Assembly (NCBI RefSeq): GCF_011752565.1 | Contig: NZ_VWXK01000033.1 | Coordinates: 1-64,000, forward strand | Source: Pantoea sp. Ap-967 | Lineage (GTDB): Bacteria; Pseudomonadota; Gammaproteobacteria; Pseudomonadales; Pseudomonadaceae | DNA length: 64,000 nt | Direction of reading: 5' to 3' | Part shown: piece after piece, positions 16,429 to 24,898 of the stretch | Numbering within the stretch: the first letter of the stretch is position 1 | How the letters are laid out: each line of letters opens with the position of its first letter | Notes under the pieces: generated by a model | Seen by the model: the letters and a program-made list of their open reading frames with translations, nothing else | Database searches by the model: none | Told to the model about the DNA's origin: nothing | Program-made: the position numbers and the translations under genes

Positions 16429-17679
16429 TCAGTCCCAGCTCAACGCACCACCCGTTTGATACTCGATCACCCGCGTCTCGAAGAAGTTCTTCTCTTTCTT
16501 CAAGTCCATGATCTCGCTCATCCAAGGGAACGGGTTGGTAGTCCCTGGGTACTCTTCCTTCAGGCCAATCTGAGTCAAACGACGGTTGGCGATGAACTTG
16601 AGGTAGTCCTCCATCATCGCTGCGTTCATGCCCAGTACGCCGCGTGGCATGGTGTCGCGGGCGTATTCGATCTCCAGCTGGGTCCCTTGCAGGATCATCT
16701 GGGTCGCTTCTTCCTTCATCGCCGCATCCCACAGGTGCGGGTTCTCGATCTTGATCTGGTTGATCACGTCGATACCGAAGTTCAGGTGCATCGACTCGTC
16801 ACGCAGGATGTACTGGAACTGCTCGGCAACGCCGGTCATCTTGTTGCGGCGGCCCATCGACAGGATCTGGGTGAAGCCGCAGTAGAAGAAGATGCCTTCC
16901 AGCACGCAGTAGTAGGCGATCAGGTTGCGCAGCAGCTCTTTGTCGGTCTCGACGGTGCCGGTGTTGAATTCCGGGTCGGAGATGGCGCGGGTGTACTTCA
17001 GGCCCCAGGCGGCTTTCTTCGCCACCGACGGGATCTCGTGGTACATGTTGAAGATCTCGCCTTCATCCATGCCCAGCGACTCGATGCAGTACTGGTAGGC
17101 GTGGGTGTGGATCGCCTCTTCGAAGGCCTGGCGCAGAATGTACTGGCGGCACTCCGGGTTGGTGATCAGGCGGTACACGGCCAGGGCCAGGTTGTTGGCA
17201 ACCAGCGAGTCGGCGGTGGAGAAGAAGCCGAGGTTACGCATCACGATGCGGCGCTCGTCTTCGGTCAGGCCGTCCATGCTCTTCCACAGGGCGATGTCGG
17301 CGGTCATGTTGACCTCTTGCGGCATCCAGTGGTTGGCGCAGCCGTCCAGGTACTTCTGCCAGGCCCAGTCGTACTTGAATGGAACCAGCTGGTTGAGATC
17401 GGCGCGGCAGTTGATCATGCGCTTTTCGTCAACCGCAACACGGGCCGAGGAGCCTTCCAGCTCGGCCAGGCCTTCGGCGATGTCGAGGGCGTCCAGGGCA
17501 GCCTTGGCGCGCTTTACCGCGTCCGAGTCGGTCGCGGTGGCCGCACGGGCTTCCAGGGCGGCAGCACCACCGGCGCTGTCGAGCTTGTCGAGGGTGGCAG
17601 CGGCAGAGGCCTGCGCAGGGGTGTTGCCTTTGGCGGCGACTTCGCCGTCTTCTTTGTCGAATTCGTCCCAGCTCAGCAT
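16429..17679 (-). CDS. nrdB: Class Ia ribonucleotide reductase, beta subunit
   Basis: A 416-residue diiron-tyrosyl radical subunit. Iron ligands and radical site are visible: aspartate in MTADIALW, EEAIHTHAY (glutamate, histidine and the radical tyrosine at the end), EGIFFYCGF and RDESMHLNFG. An alanine-rich N-terminal extension of about 80 residues precedes the catalytic fold, as is common in Pseudomonas NrdB. Together with NrdA it reduces ribonucleoside diphosphates for DNA synthesis. It has its own terminator and two NrdR-box-like sites about 310-360 bases upstream, so it appears to be a separate transcription unit from nrdA. Confidence 0.97.
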   Translation of the reverse strand: MLSWDEFDKEDGEVAAKGNTPAQASAAATLDKLDSAGGAAALEARAATATDSDAVKRAKAALDALDIAEGLAELEGSSARVAVDEKRMINCRADLNQLVPFKYDWAWQKYLDGCANHWMPQEVNMTADIALWKSMDGLTEDERRIVMRNLGFFSTADSLVANNLALAVYRLITNPECRQYILRQAFEEAIHTHAYQYCIESLGMDEGEIFNMYHEIPSVAKKAAWGLKYTRAISDPEFNTGTVETDKELLRNLIAYYCVLEGIFFYCGFTQILSMGRRNKMTGVAEQFQYILRDESMHLNFGIDVINQIKIENPHLWDAAMKEEATQMILQGTQLEIEYARDTMPRGVLGMNAAMMEDYLKFIANRRLTQIGLKEEYPGTTNPFPWMSEIMDLKKEKNFFETRVIEYQTGGALSWD

Positions 17680-17991
17680 GGTTTGGCTCCTGCTTGAGGG
17701 TCGCCCTGGGGCAACCGGTTGGATTTTAAGAATGTGATGCCTGACGCAAGGCCGTTACGGCGAATGGACAGCTGAGAGGCTGACTCTCGTTACATCTGGC
17801 TTGTGCCTGGCCAGGCCTTGGGAAGGGGCCAGGGACATGAATGGGTGCCCTTTTCAGAGGGGGCGGAGTATACCGGAATTCGCTTTCGATCGGGGCGCGT
17901 GTCTTGCGGGTGAAGGTAAATTTTCGACCGGTGTGGCGCGCTTCCGTTCGGCTGGCTCTTTCCGAATCCTACGGAGGGGAAGTGTAGCGCC

Positions 17992-18007
17992 ATCCTATAT
18001 GTTGTGC
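17992..18007. promoter_or_regulatory. NrdR box-like site 1 upstream of nrdB
   Basis: ATCCTATATGTTGTGC matches 12 of 16 positions of the NrdR consensus ACACWATATATWGTGT as I recall it. It pairs with the site at 18024-18039, 32 bp centre to centre. NrdR represses ribonucleotide reductase genes. Confidence 0.6.
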
Positions 18008-18023
18008 CAGTTCATATTTTTCG

Positions 18024-18039
18024 GCACAGCATATTGTGT
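18024..18039. promoter_or_regulatory. NrdR box-like site 2 upstream of nrdB
   Basis: GCACAGCATATTGTGT matches 13 of 16 positions of the recalled NrdR consensus and is the best of the four sites in the window. The remainder of the 17680-18479 spacer shows no gene. Confidence 0.65.
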
Positions 18040-18479
18040 TCGATGGTTTTCGACATCAAAGCGAGAGTCCGCGCCCTGAAGGCCCGCACTACGGGATGTC
18101 GGGTCGTTTGCGAGCTGCTTGCGTAGGCGCGAAAGGGTGGGTTGGCACTCGTGCGCCACACCCGCCTGCGCGACCTGCAACTCATCCTGTTCCAGAGGTG
18201 ATGAGGCGCTCAAGCCGTGTGATGGCTTCGCAAGGTGCAAAAATCTCAGGGCAGGGGTGAGCGGTCACTCGCTTCAATGGTAGGCCTTGCACCAAATCCC
18301 ACGCACCAACCAGAACCGTCCTGCATCAAGGCCTGCTGGCTACTGGTATGGTTCTACAGCTGACGACCTTTGGAGCAGTCTGTTCATGAACCACTCCAGA
18401 AGGATCCATAGTTGAAACACTTACCCTGCTCAATACGATTGTTCATGCGCAGAGAAAAACAAATTACAGTGTACTGGTC

Positions 18480-18680
18480 ATGAAAAAACTATTAATCGCT
18501 TTAGCAGTATGTATGCTCTGTGGTTGCTCCCACTTCTTCAATAGCCCCTACGGCGGTCGCGGTAACGTTCACAGCATTGCATGCGACGCCACTCCGCCGA
18601 ATCAGCCTGGCTGTTATGAGCGCCAATACGAAGAGGGCGTGCTAAATAAACTGGTTGATGTGATTCGCGGAAGGCTGTGA
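18480..18680 (+). CDS. Small lipoprotein
   Basis: A 66-residue protein with a type II signal peptide (MKKLLIALAVCMLCGC; lipobox LCGC, lipidated cysteine 16). The mature part is short and polar (SHFFNSPYGGRGNVHSIACDA) with two further cysteines. It resembles small YceK-type lipoproteins in layout, but I cannot assign a family. Local composition is more AT-rich than the surroundings. It lies alone on the plus strand between nrdB and nrdA, with a hairpin at 18747-18773 downstream. The ribosome binding site is weak. Confidence 0.6.
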   Translation: MKKLLIALAVCMLCGCSHFFNSPYGGRGNVHSIACDATPPNQPGCYERQYEEGVLNKLVDVIRGRL

Positions 18681-18746
18681 TGGTCAATCAAATGGCTGGG
18701 GTGCCATAGTTTTAAAGCGCTGCCCATGTTGTCACTACAAAAGAAA

Positions 18747-18773
18747 AAGCCGGGCGCTAAATCCTCCCGGCTT
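18747..18773. terminator. Hairpin downstream of the small lipoprotein and of nrdA
   Basis: An 8-bp stem AAGCCGGG/CCCGGCTT with a 11-base loop. On the minus strand it is followed by TTTCTTTT, on the plus strand by CTTCTGTTG, so it acts best as a second nrdA terminator. Confidence 0.55.
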
Positions 18774-18800
18774 CTTCTGTTGAACACAAGTCAGTATAAA

Positions 18801-18840
18801 AAGGGCGATAGAAGGGTTACCCCTTCGATCGCCCTTTTTT
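18801..18840. terminator. Bidirectional terminator at the nrdA 3' end
   Basis: A 16-bp stem with one mismatch (AAGGGCGAT-A-GAAGGG/CCCTTC-G-ATCGCCCTT, 18801-18836) and a 4-base loop. A T tract follows on the plus strand and an A-rich stretch sits on the other side. It ends 5 bases from the nrdA stop. Confidence 0.8.
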
Positions 18841-18844
18841 CACC

Positions 18845-21724
18845 TTACTGGCAGGCTTCGCAATCCGGCTCGTCGATCGCGCAGGCCTTTGGCACTGGCG
18901 CTGGGCCCGCTGCCTGGACCGGGGCGCTGTCGCCGCCGCTGGATACGGCGTTGAGCTTGCCGGTGTTGATGGTCGACTTCTCGGTGCTGGTGGCGGCCAG
19001 GGCACGGAGGTAGTAGGTGGTTTTCAGGCCACGGTACCACGCCATGCGGTAGGTCACGTCCAGCTTCTTGCCCGAGGCGCCGGCGATGTACAGGTTCAGC
19101 GACTGAGCCTGGTCGATCCACTTCTGGCGACGGGAGGCGGCGTCGACGATCCACTTGGTTTCCACTTCGAACGCGGTGGCGTACAGGTCTTTGAGCTCTT
19201 GCGGGATACGCTCGATCTGCTGCACCGAACCGTCGTAGTACTTCAGGTCGTTGATCATCACCGAGTCCCACAGGCCACGGGCCTTCAGGTCGCGGACCAG
19301 GTACGGGTTGATCACGGTGAACTCGCCCGACAGGTTCGATTTCACGTACAGGTTCTGGTAGGTCGGCTCGATCGACTGCGAAACGCCAGTGATGTTGGCG
19401 ATGGTCGCGGTTGGCGCGATGGCCATGATGTTCGAGTTACGAATGCCTTTCTGTACGCGGGCACGCACCGGCGCCCAGTCCAGGGACTCTTCCAGGTTGA
19501 CGTCGATGTACTTCTGGCCACGGGCCTCGATCAGGATCTGTTGCGAATCCAGCGGCAGGATGCCCTTGGACCACAGCGAACCCTGGAAGGTCTCGTAGGC
19601 GCCACGCTCGTCGGCCAGGTCGCAGGAAGCCTGGATCGCGTAGTAGCTGACCGCTTCCATCGACTTGTCGGCGAACTCGACGGCCGCGTCGGAGCCGTAC
19701 GGGATGTGCTGCAGGTACAGCGCGTCCTGGAAGCCCATGATGCCCAGGCCAACCGGGCGGTGCTTGAAGTTCGAGTTACGCGCTTGCGGCACCGAGTAGT
19801 AGTTGATGTCGATCACGTTGTCGAGCATGCGCACGGCGGTGTTCACGGTGCGTTGCAGCTTGGCGGTGTCCAGCTTGCCGTCGACGATGTGGTTCGGCAG
19901 GTTGATCGAGCCCAGGTTGCAGACCGCGATCTCGTCCTTGTTGGTGTTCAGGGTGATCTCGGTGCACAGGTTCGAGCTGTGGACCACGCCCACGTGCTGC
20001 TGCGGCGAGCGCAGGTTGCACGGGTCCTTGAAGGTCAGCCATGGGTGGCCGGTCTCGAACAGCATCGACAGCATCTTGCGCCACAGGTCTTTGGCCTGGA
20101 TGGTCTTGAACACCTTGATCTTGTTGTACTCGGTCAGGGCTTCGTAGTACTCGTAGCGCTCTTCGAAGGCCTTGCCGGTCAGGTCGTGCAGGTCTGGCAC
20201 TTCCGATGGCGAGAACAGGGTCCACTTGCCGTCATCGAAGACGCGCTTCATGAACAGGTCAGGGATCCAGTTGGCGGTGTTCATGTCGTGGGTACGACGG
20301 CGGTCATCACCGGTGTTCTTGCGCAGCTCGATGAATTCTTCGATGTCCAGGTGCCAGGTTTCCAGGTAGGCACACACGGCGCCTTTGCGCTTGCCACCCT
20401 GGTTCACGGCAACGGCGGTGTCGTTGACCACTTTCAGGAACGGCACGACGCCCTGGGATTTACCGTTGGTGCCCTTGATGTAGGAGCCCAGTGCACGCAC
20501 AGGGGTCCAGTCGTTGCCCAGGCCACCGGCGAATTTCGACAGCATGGCGTTGTCGTGGATCGCGTGGTAGATGCCCGACAGGTCGTCCGGCACGGTGGTC
20601 AGGTAGCAGCTCGACAGTTGCGGGCGCAGGGTGCCGGCGTTGAACAGGGTCGGGGTCGAGGCCATGTAGTCGAACGACGAGAGCAGGTTGTAGAACTCGA
20701 TCGCACGGGCTTCTTTGTCTTTCTCTTCCAGCGCCAGGCCCATGGCCACACGCATGAAGAACACCTGCGGCAGCTCGAAGCGCACGCCATCCTTGTGGAT
20801 GAAGTAGCGGTCGTACAGGGTTTGCAGGCCCAGGTAGGTGAACTGCTGGTCGCGCTCGTGGTTGATCGCCTTGCCCAGTTTTTCCAGGTCGAAGTCGGCC
20901 AGCGCCGGGTTCAGCAGCTCGAACTCGATACCCTTGGCCACGTAGGCCGGCAGGGCCTTGGCGTACAGGTCGGCCATCTCGTGGTGGGTGGCGCTGTCGG
21001 CGACGTTCAGGAAGCCCAGGCCTTCGGCGCGCAGGGTGTCCATCAGCAGGCGGGCGGTGACGAACGAGTAGTTCGGCTCACGCTCGACCAGGGTACGGGC
21101 GGTCATCACCAGGGCGGTGTTGACGTCCTTGATGGCCACGCCGTCGTACAGGTTCTTCAGGGTTTCGCGCTGGATCAGGTCGCCATCGACTTCGGCCAGG
21201 CCTTCGCAGGCTTCGCTGATGATGGTGTTCAGGCGCGCCATGTCCAGCGGCGCCAGGCTGCCGTCGGCCAGGGTGATGCGGATGCTTGGGTGCGGCTCGA
21301 CCACGGCGTCGGTGCTGACGCGGGTGGCACGCTCCTTGGCGCGCTGCTCGCGGTAGATCACGTAGTCACGGGCGACTTTCTGCTCGCCGGCACGCATCAG
21401 GGCCAGTTCGACCTGGTCCTGGATTTCTTCGATGTGGATGGTGCCACCCGATGGCATGCGACGCTTGAACGTGGCGGTGACCTGCTCGGTCAGGCGCGCG
21501 ACGGTGTCGTGGATGCGCGACGAGGCGGCGGCGGTGCCGCCTTCAACTGCGAGGAACGCCTTGGTGATGGCCACGGTGATCTTGTCGTCGGTGTAGGGGA
21601 CGACAGTGCCGTTGCGCTTGATCACGCGCAGTTGGCCCGGCGCGGTGGCGGCCAGATCCTGGTTGGATTCGGCGGCCTGGGGCGCTTTGGCCTGCGGGTT
21701 CTCGCGAGTTGTGTCGGTTTGCAT
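18845..21724 (-). CDS. nrdA: Class Ia ribonucleotide reductase, alpha subunit
   Basis: A 959-residue catalytic subunit. Two consecutive ATP-cone domains precede the barrel: about residues 33-130 (LRVIKRNGTVVPYTDDKI) and about 147-235 (IRITLADGSLAPLDMARL). Two cones are typical of Pseudomonas NrdA and give complex allosteric control. Active-site pieces are QLSSCYLTT (first redox cysteine), SSNLCTEITL (thiyl cysteine with asparagine and glutamate) and AVCNLGSINL. The C-terminal swinging pair is DEPDCEACQ. It reduces NDPs to dNDPs in the cytosol with NrdB. About 320 bases upstream lie two NrdR-box-like sites and a DnaA box. Confidence 0.98.
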   Translation of the reverse strand: MQTDTTRENPQAKAPQAAESNQDLAATAPGQLRVIKRNGTVVPYTDDKITVAITKAFLAVEGGTAAASSRIHDTVARLTEQVTATFKRRMPSGGTIHIEEIQDQVELALMRAGEQKVARDYVIYREQRAKERATRVSTDAVVEPHPSIRITLADGSLAPLDMARLNTIISEACEGLAEVDGDLIQRETLKNLYDGVAIKDVNTALVMTARTLVEREPNYSFVTARLLMDTLRAEGLGFLNVADSATHHEMADLYAKALPAYVAKGIEFELLNPALADFDLEKLGKAINHERDQQFTYLGLQTLYDRYFIHKDGVRFELPQVFFMRVAMGLALEEKDKEARAIEFYNLLSSFDYMASTPTLFNAGTLRPQLSSCYLTTVPDDLSGIYHAIHDNAMLSKFAGGLGNDWTPVRALGSYIKGTNGKSQGVVPFLKVVNDTAVAVNQGGKRKGAVCAYLETWHLDIEEFIELRKNTGDDRRRTHDMNTANWIPDLFMKRVFDDGKWTLFSPSEVPDLHDLTGKAFEERYEYYEALTEYNKIKVFKTIQAKDLWRKMLSMLFETGHPWLTFKDPCNLRSPQQHVGVVHSSNLCTEITLNTNKDEIAVCNLGSINLPNHIVDGKLDTAKLQRTVNTAVRMLDNVIDINYYSVPQARNSNFKHRPVGLGIMGFQDALYLQHIPYGSDAAVEFADKSMEAVSYYAIQASCDLADERGAYETFQGSLWSKGILPLDSQQILIEARGQKYIDVNLEESLDWAPVRARVQKGIRNSNIMAIAPTATIANITGVSQSIEPTYQNLYVKSNLSGEFTVINPYLVRDLKARGLWDSVMINDLKYYDGSVQQIERIPQELKDLYATAFEVETKWIVDAASRRQKWIDQAQSLNLYIAGASGKKLDVTYRMAWYRGLKTTYYLRALAATSTEKSTINTGKLNAVSSGGDSAPVQAAGPAPVPKACAIDEPDCEACQ

Positions 21725-22042
21725 GGGTGGGTGTCTCCACAGTTTCTATAGTGTTCAGGCGCCTTATGGGCGCCCACCGTTCCGTCCACTTGCTCGATGG
21801 CCCTGGCGAGGATGCGTCATGCACGCGCATCCACCCGCTCGGGCGTACCGACTTCGGGACAGATCAGGAATTAGGGGCAAGAACCTTGCCGCTCCCTGGC
21901 CGAAGTCAAATGCTCTGGCATAGGCCAAAACAGGCTGTTCAGTTTCCGCTAGGAGCGGTTTGATCGTTGAAACCACAACGAGTTCTGCCAGAAAAATCGC
22001 TTGAATTTCTCTGCTGACTCATGCTTGGCGTTGGTGGGTGAA

Positions 22043-22058
22043 ACCCAACATCTAGTGG
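22043..22058. promoter_or_regulatory. NrdR box-like site 1 upstream of nrdA
   Basis: ACCCAACATCTAGTGG matches 12 of 16 positions of the recalled consensus ACACWATATATWGTGT. It is centred exactly 31 bp from the second site, the spacing expected for paired NrdR boxes. Confidence 0.6.
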
Positions 22059-22073
22059 TTTGCTGCGCTGGGG

Positions 22074-22089
22074 ATACAAGATAATGCGG
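22074..22089. promoter_or_regulatory. NrdR box-like site 2 upstream of nrdA
   Basis: ATACAAGATAATGCGG; read on the minus strand it matches about 11 of 16 consensus positions. It is weaker than its partner, and the 31-bp spacing is the main support. Confidence 0.5.
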
Positions 22090-22116
22090 TCCAGGGGTCT
22101 TTGCAAGGCAATCGCC

Positions 22117-22125
22117 TGTGGATAA
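22117..22125. promoter_or_regulatory. DnaA box upstream of nrdA
   Basis: TGTGGATAA is the reverse complement of TTATCCACA, a perfect DnaA box. DnaA regulates nrdAB in Escherichia coli, so a link between replication initiation and nucleotide supply is plausible here. A 9-mer can occur by chance. Confidence 0.45.
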
Positions 22126-22302
22126 CTTGTGCGTACTTTGTGTGTGAATAGTGGGTAATCGCTGTAGGCCTAGTGCCAAGGGGTTTGCACTATTTTTCTC
22201 TCGCCCGCTGCCCCCAGGCAGAAAATTTCGGGCGCGAACCCTATCACAAAAAACGGTTCAGTCGAGGGGCGTAGGTGTACGGCTTTTGAGGGGCGTGTGC
22301 CT

Positions 22303-22526
22303 TGAGATCGAGCGCCGCCCGCGCGGCGCATCGCAGGCAAGCCTGCTCCTACATCTGTTTCGGGCCAGTTACGCCTGTGCCATTGCGCGCGACCGCCCTG
22401 TTCGTTCACCACGATATCGTGTCGTACGCCAGGGGGGCGCGCGCGCAGGCAACATGAACATTGGCCCGAAACAGATGTAGGAGCAGGCTTGCCTGCGATG
22501 CGCCGCGCGGGCGGCGCTCGATCTCA
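22303..22526. repeat. Perfect 65-bp inverted repeat carrying REP-like arms
   Basis: Arms 22303-22367 and 22462-22526 are identical in inverted orientation with a 94-base spacer. Each arm holds GAGATCGAGCGCCGCC and CAAGCCTGCTCCTACATC. It lies between nrdA and the response regulator, where 21725-22592 otherwise shows only the regulatory sites listed. A partial copy of the inner segment (GCTCCTACATCTGTTTCG onward) occurs near base 247. Confidence 0.85.
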
Positions 22527-22592
22527 TGGACGCCAGACATCTACAGCCTTACCCTCAGCCCTACCGCGCCCCCAATAAAAAAGACAACCGCC

Positions 22593-23291
22593 ATGGACCA
22601 ACCCAGCAACCGCATCCTCATCGTCGAAGACGACCAGCGCCTGGCCGAACTCACCGCCGAATACCTGCAAGGCAATGGTTTCGAGGTGGCGGTGGAGGGC
22701 GATGGCGCCCGTGCCGCGCGGCGCATCGTCGACAGCCAGCCAGACCTGGTGATTCTCGACCTGATGCTGCCCGGCGAAGATGGCCTGAGCATCTGCCGCC
22801 GGGTACGCAGCCAGTACCCCGGCCCGATCCTCATGCTCACCGCGCGCAGCGACGAGCTCGACCAGGTTCAGGGCCTGGACCTGGGGGCCGATGACTACGT
22901 CTGCAAACCGGTGCGCCCGCGCTTGCTGCTGGCGCGCATCCAGGCCCTGCTGCGGCGCAGCGAAAGCCCCGACAACAAGCGCCAGGCCCTGGCCTTCGGC
23001 GCCCTGCGCATCGACAACCGCCTGCGCGAGGCGTGGCTTGGCGAGCACCCCATCGACCTTACCGGCGCCGAGTTCGACCTGCTCTGGCTGCTGGCCAGCC
23101 ATGCCGGGCGGGTACTGTCCCGCGAGCAGATCTTCACCGCGCTGCGGGGTGTGGGCTACGACGGCCAGGACCGCTCGATCGACGTGCGCATCTCCAGAAT
23201 CCGCCCCAAGATCGGCGACGATCCCCTCCAGCCGCGGCTGATCAAGACCCTGCGCAGCAAGGGCTACCTGTTCGTCGGCGAGGCGCCATGA
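22593..23291 (+). CDS. OmpR-family response regulator (RstA-like)
   Basis: A 232-residue regulator. The receiver domain (about 1-120) has the acidic pair EDD at 11-13, the phosphorylatable aspartate at about 56 (VILDLMLPGEDG) and lysine in YVCKPVRP. The C-terminal winged helix (about 135-230) has LTGAEFDLLWLLASHAGRVLSREQ and RSIDVRISRIRPKIGD. ATG 22593 was chosen by domain start; the open frame extends upstream into the repeat. The stop overlaps the kinase start (ATGA). The partner kinase resembles RstB, hence RstA-like; the signal is unknown. Confidence 0.94.
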   Translation: MDQPSNRILIVEDDQRLAELTAEYLQGNGFEVAVEGDGARAARRIVDSQPDLVILDLMLPGEDGLSICRRVRSQYPGPILMLTARSDELDQVQGLDLGADDYVCKPVRPRLLLARIQALLRRSESPDNKRQALAFGALRIDNRLREAWLGEHPIDLTGAEFDLLWLLASHAGRVLSREQIFTALRGVGYDGQDRSIDVRISRIRPKIGDDPLQPRLIKTLRSKGYLFVGEAP

Positions 23292-24895
23292 ACCTCAACC
23301 GCTCGATCTTCCTGCGCATCTACGGCGGCATGCTCGGCGTGCTGGTGCTGGTGGCGCTGCTCGGGGCGCTCAGCCTGCACCTGGTCAACGAAGTGCGCGC
23401 CGCCCAGCACCGCGAACGCCTGGCCCAGGGCACCTTCAGCCTGATGGCCGATAACCTGGCGCAGCAGAACGACACCGAACGCAAACGCTCGCTGCTGATC
23501 TGGGAGCGCCTGCTCGGGGTGCCGCTGGTCTTGCAGCCGATCACCGCGCGCACCCTCGACGGCGGCCAGCGCGCACGCCTGCAGCGCGGCCTGGTGGTGG
23601 TGGAGAAGACCGGCCCGCACGCCGCCCAGGTGCTGCGCAGGGTCGGCCAGGAAGAGTGGCTGCTGGTGGCGCAGGTCAAGCAGGTCAGCGAGCAATTGGC
23701 GCGCGCCACCCTGTACCTGCTGGCCGACGAACTGGTGCGCTACCCGGTGACCGAGCAGCCGCAGCGCCTGGCGGACATCACCCGCAGCAAGGGCTTCGGC
23801 TTTGGCGTGGCCCTGCAGCGCATCGAGCGCGCGGGCCTGGACGATGACCAGCGCCGCCGGGTAGAGGAGGGCGACACGGTCATGGCGCTGGGCCGCGATG
23901 GCGACTCGATCCGCGTGTTCGCCGGCCTGCCGGGCTCGCCCCTGGTGCTGGAAATCGGCCCGCTGTATCAATTAAACCCGTACCCGCCGCAGTTGCTGGT
24001 GCTGATCGCCTGCCTGGGCCTGTGCCTGATCGGTCTGGTGGTGTACTTGCTGGTGCGCCAGCTGGAGCGACGGGTGTCGGGCATGGAGGTTGCGGCCACG
24101 CGCATCGCCCAGGGCAGCCTCGACACCCGTGTGCCGGCCGGCGACGCCGACTCGGTGGGGCGCCTGGCGGCGGCCTTCAATGGCATGGCCGAACACCTGC
24201 AGCGCTCGCTGAGTATGCAACGCGAACTGGTGCGTGCCGTGTCCCACGAGCTGCGCACGCCGGTGGCGCGGCTGCGCTTCGGCCTGGAAATGCTCGAAAG
24301 CGCCAGCACCGAGCAAGCCCGCGCCAAGCACCTGGCCGGCATGGATGGCGACATCCAGGACCTGGACAAGCTGGTGGACGAGATGCTGACCTACGCCCGC
24401 CTGGAGCAGGGCGCACCGGCCCTGAAGTTCCAGCGCGTCGACCTCGACGCCTTGCTCGGCCGGGTGATCCAGGAGTTGGCGCCGCTCAACAGTAAAGTGC
24501 GCCTGGTGCGCGGCGAGTGCCAGGGCCACGACGGGGCCTGGGTGGAGGCCGAACCCCGCTACCTGCACCGCGCCCTGCAGAACCTTGTGAGCAATGCCCT
24601 GCGCCACGCTGCCAGTGAGGTGCGCTTGAGCTACCAGTTGGGCCAGCAGCGTTGCCGCATCGATGTGCAAGACGATGGCCCGGGTATCCCGGAAGGCTTC
24701 TGGGACCGCATCTTCACCCCCTTCACCCGCCTGGACGACAGCCGCACCCGCGCCTCGGGCGGCCATGGCCTGGGCCTGTCGATCGTGCGGCGGATCATCT
24801 ACTGGCACGCCGGCCGCGCCACGGTAGGGCGCAGCGAGGCGCTGGGCGGTGCCTGCTTCAGCCTCACCTGGCCGCGCGAGCAAGCCGCGCAGTAA
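23288..24895 (+). CDS. Sensor histidine kinase (RstB-like)
   Basis: A 535-residue membrane kinase. TM1 is at about 12-33 and TM2 at about 238-258, enclosing a roughly 200-residue periplasmic sensor. A HAMP domain follows (RRVSGMEVAATRIAQGSLDTRV), then the histidine at about 319-320 (RAVSHELRTPVARLRFGLEML). Catalytic boxes are NLVSNALRHA, DDGPGIPEG and GHGLGLSIV. The start overlaps the regulator stop by four bases. The layout matches RstB; no ligand can be inferred. Its stop is 3 bases from the stop of the convergent phosphopantetheinyl transferase gene. Confidence 0.94.
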   Translation: MNLNRSIFLRIYGGMLGVLVLVALLGALSLHLVNEVRAAQHRERLAQGTFSLMADNLAQQNDTERKRSLLIWERLLGVPLVLQPITARTLDGGQRARLQRGLVVVEKTGPHAAQVLRRVGQEEWLLVAQVKQVSEQLARATLYLLADELVRYPVTEQPQRLADITRSKGFGFGVALQRIERAGLDDDQRRRVEEGDTVMALGRDGDSIRVFAGLPGSPLVLEIGPLYQLNPYPPQLLVLIACLGLCLIGLVVYLLVRQLERRVSGMEVAATRIAQGSLDTRVPAGDADSVGRLAAAFNGMAEHLQRSLSMQRELVRAVSHELRTPVARLRFGLEMLESASTEQARAKHLAGMDGDIQDLDKLVDEMLTYARLEQGAPALKFQRVDLDALLGRVIQELAPLNSKVRLVRGECQGHDGAWVEAEPRYLHRALQNLVSNALRHAASEVRLSYQLGQQRCRIDVQDDGPGIPEGFWDRIFTPFTRLDDSRTRASGGHGLGLSIVRRIIYWHAGRATVGRSEALGGACFSLTWPREQAAQ

Positions 24896-24898
24896 GGC

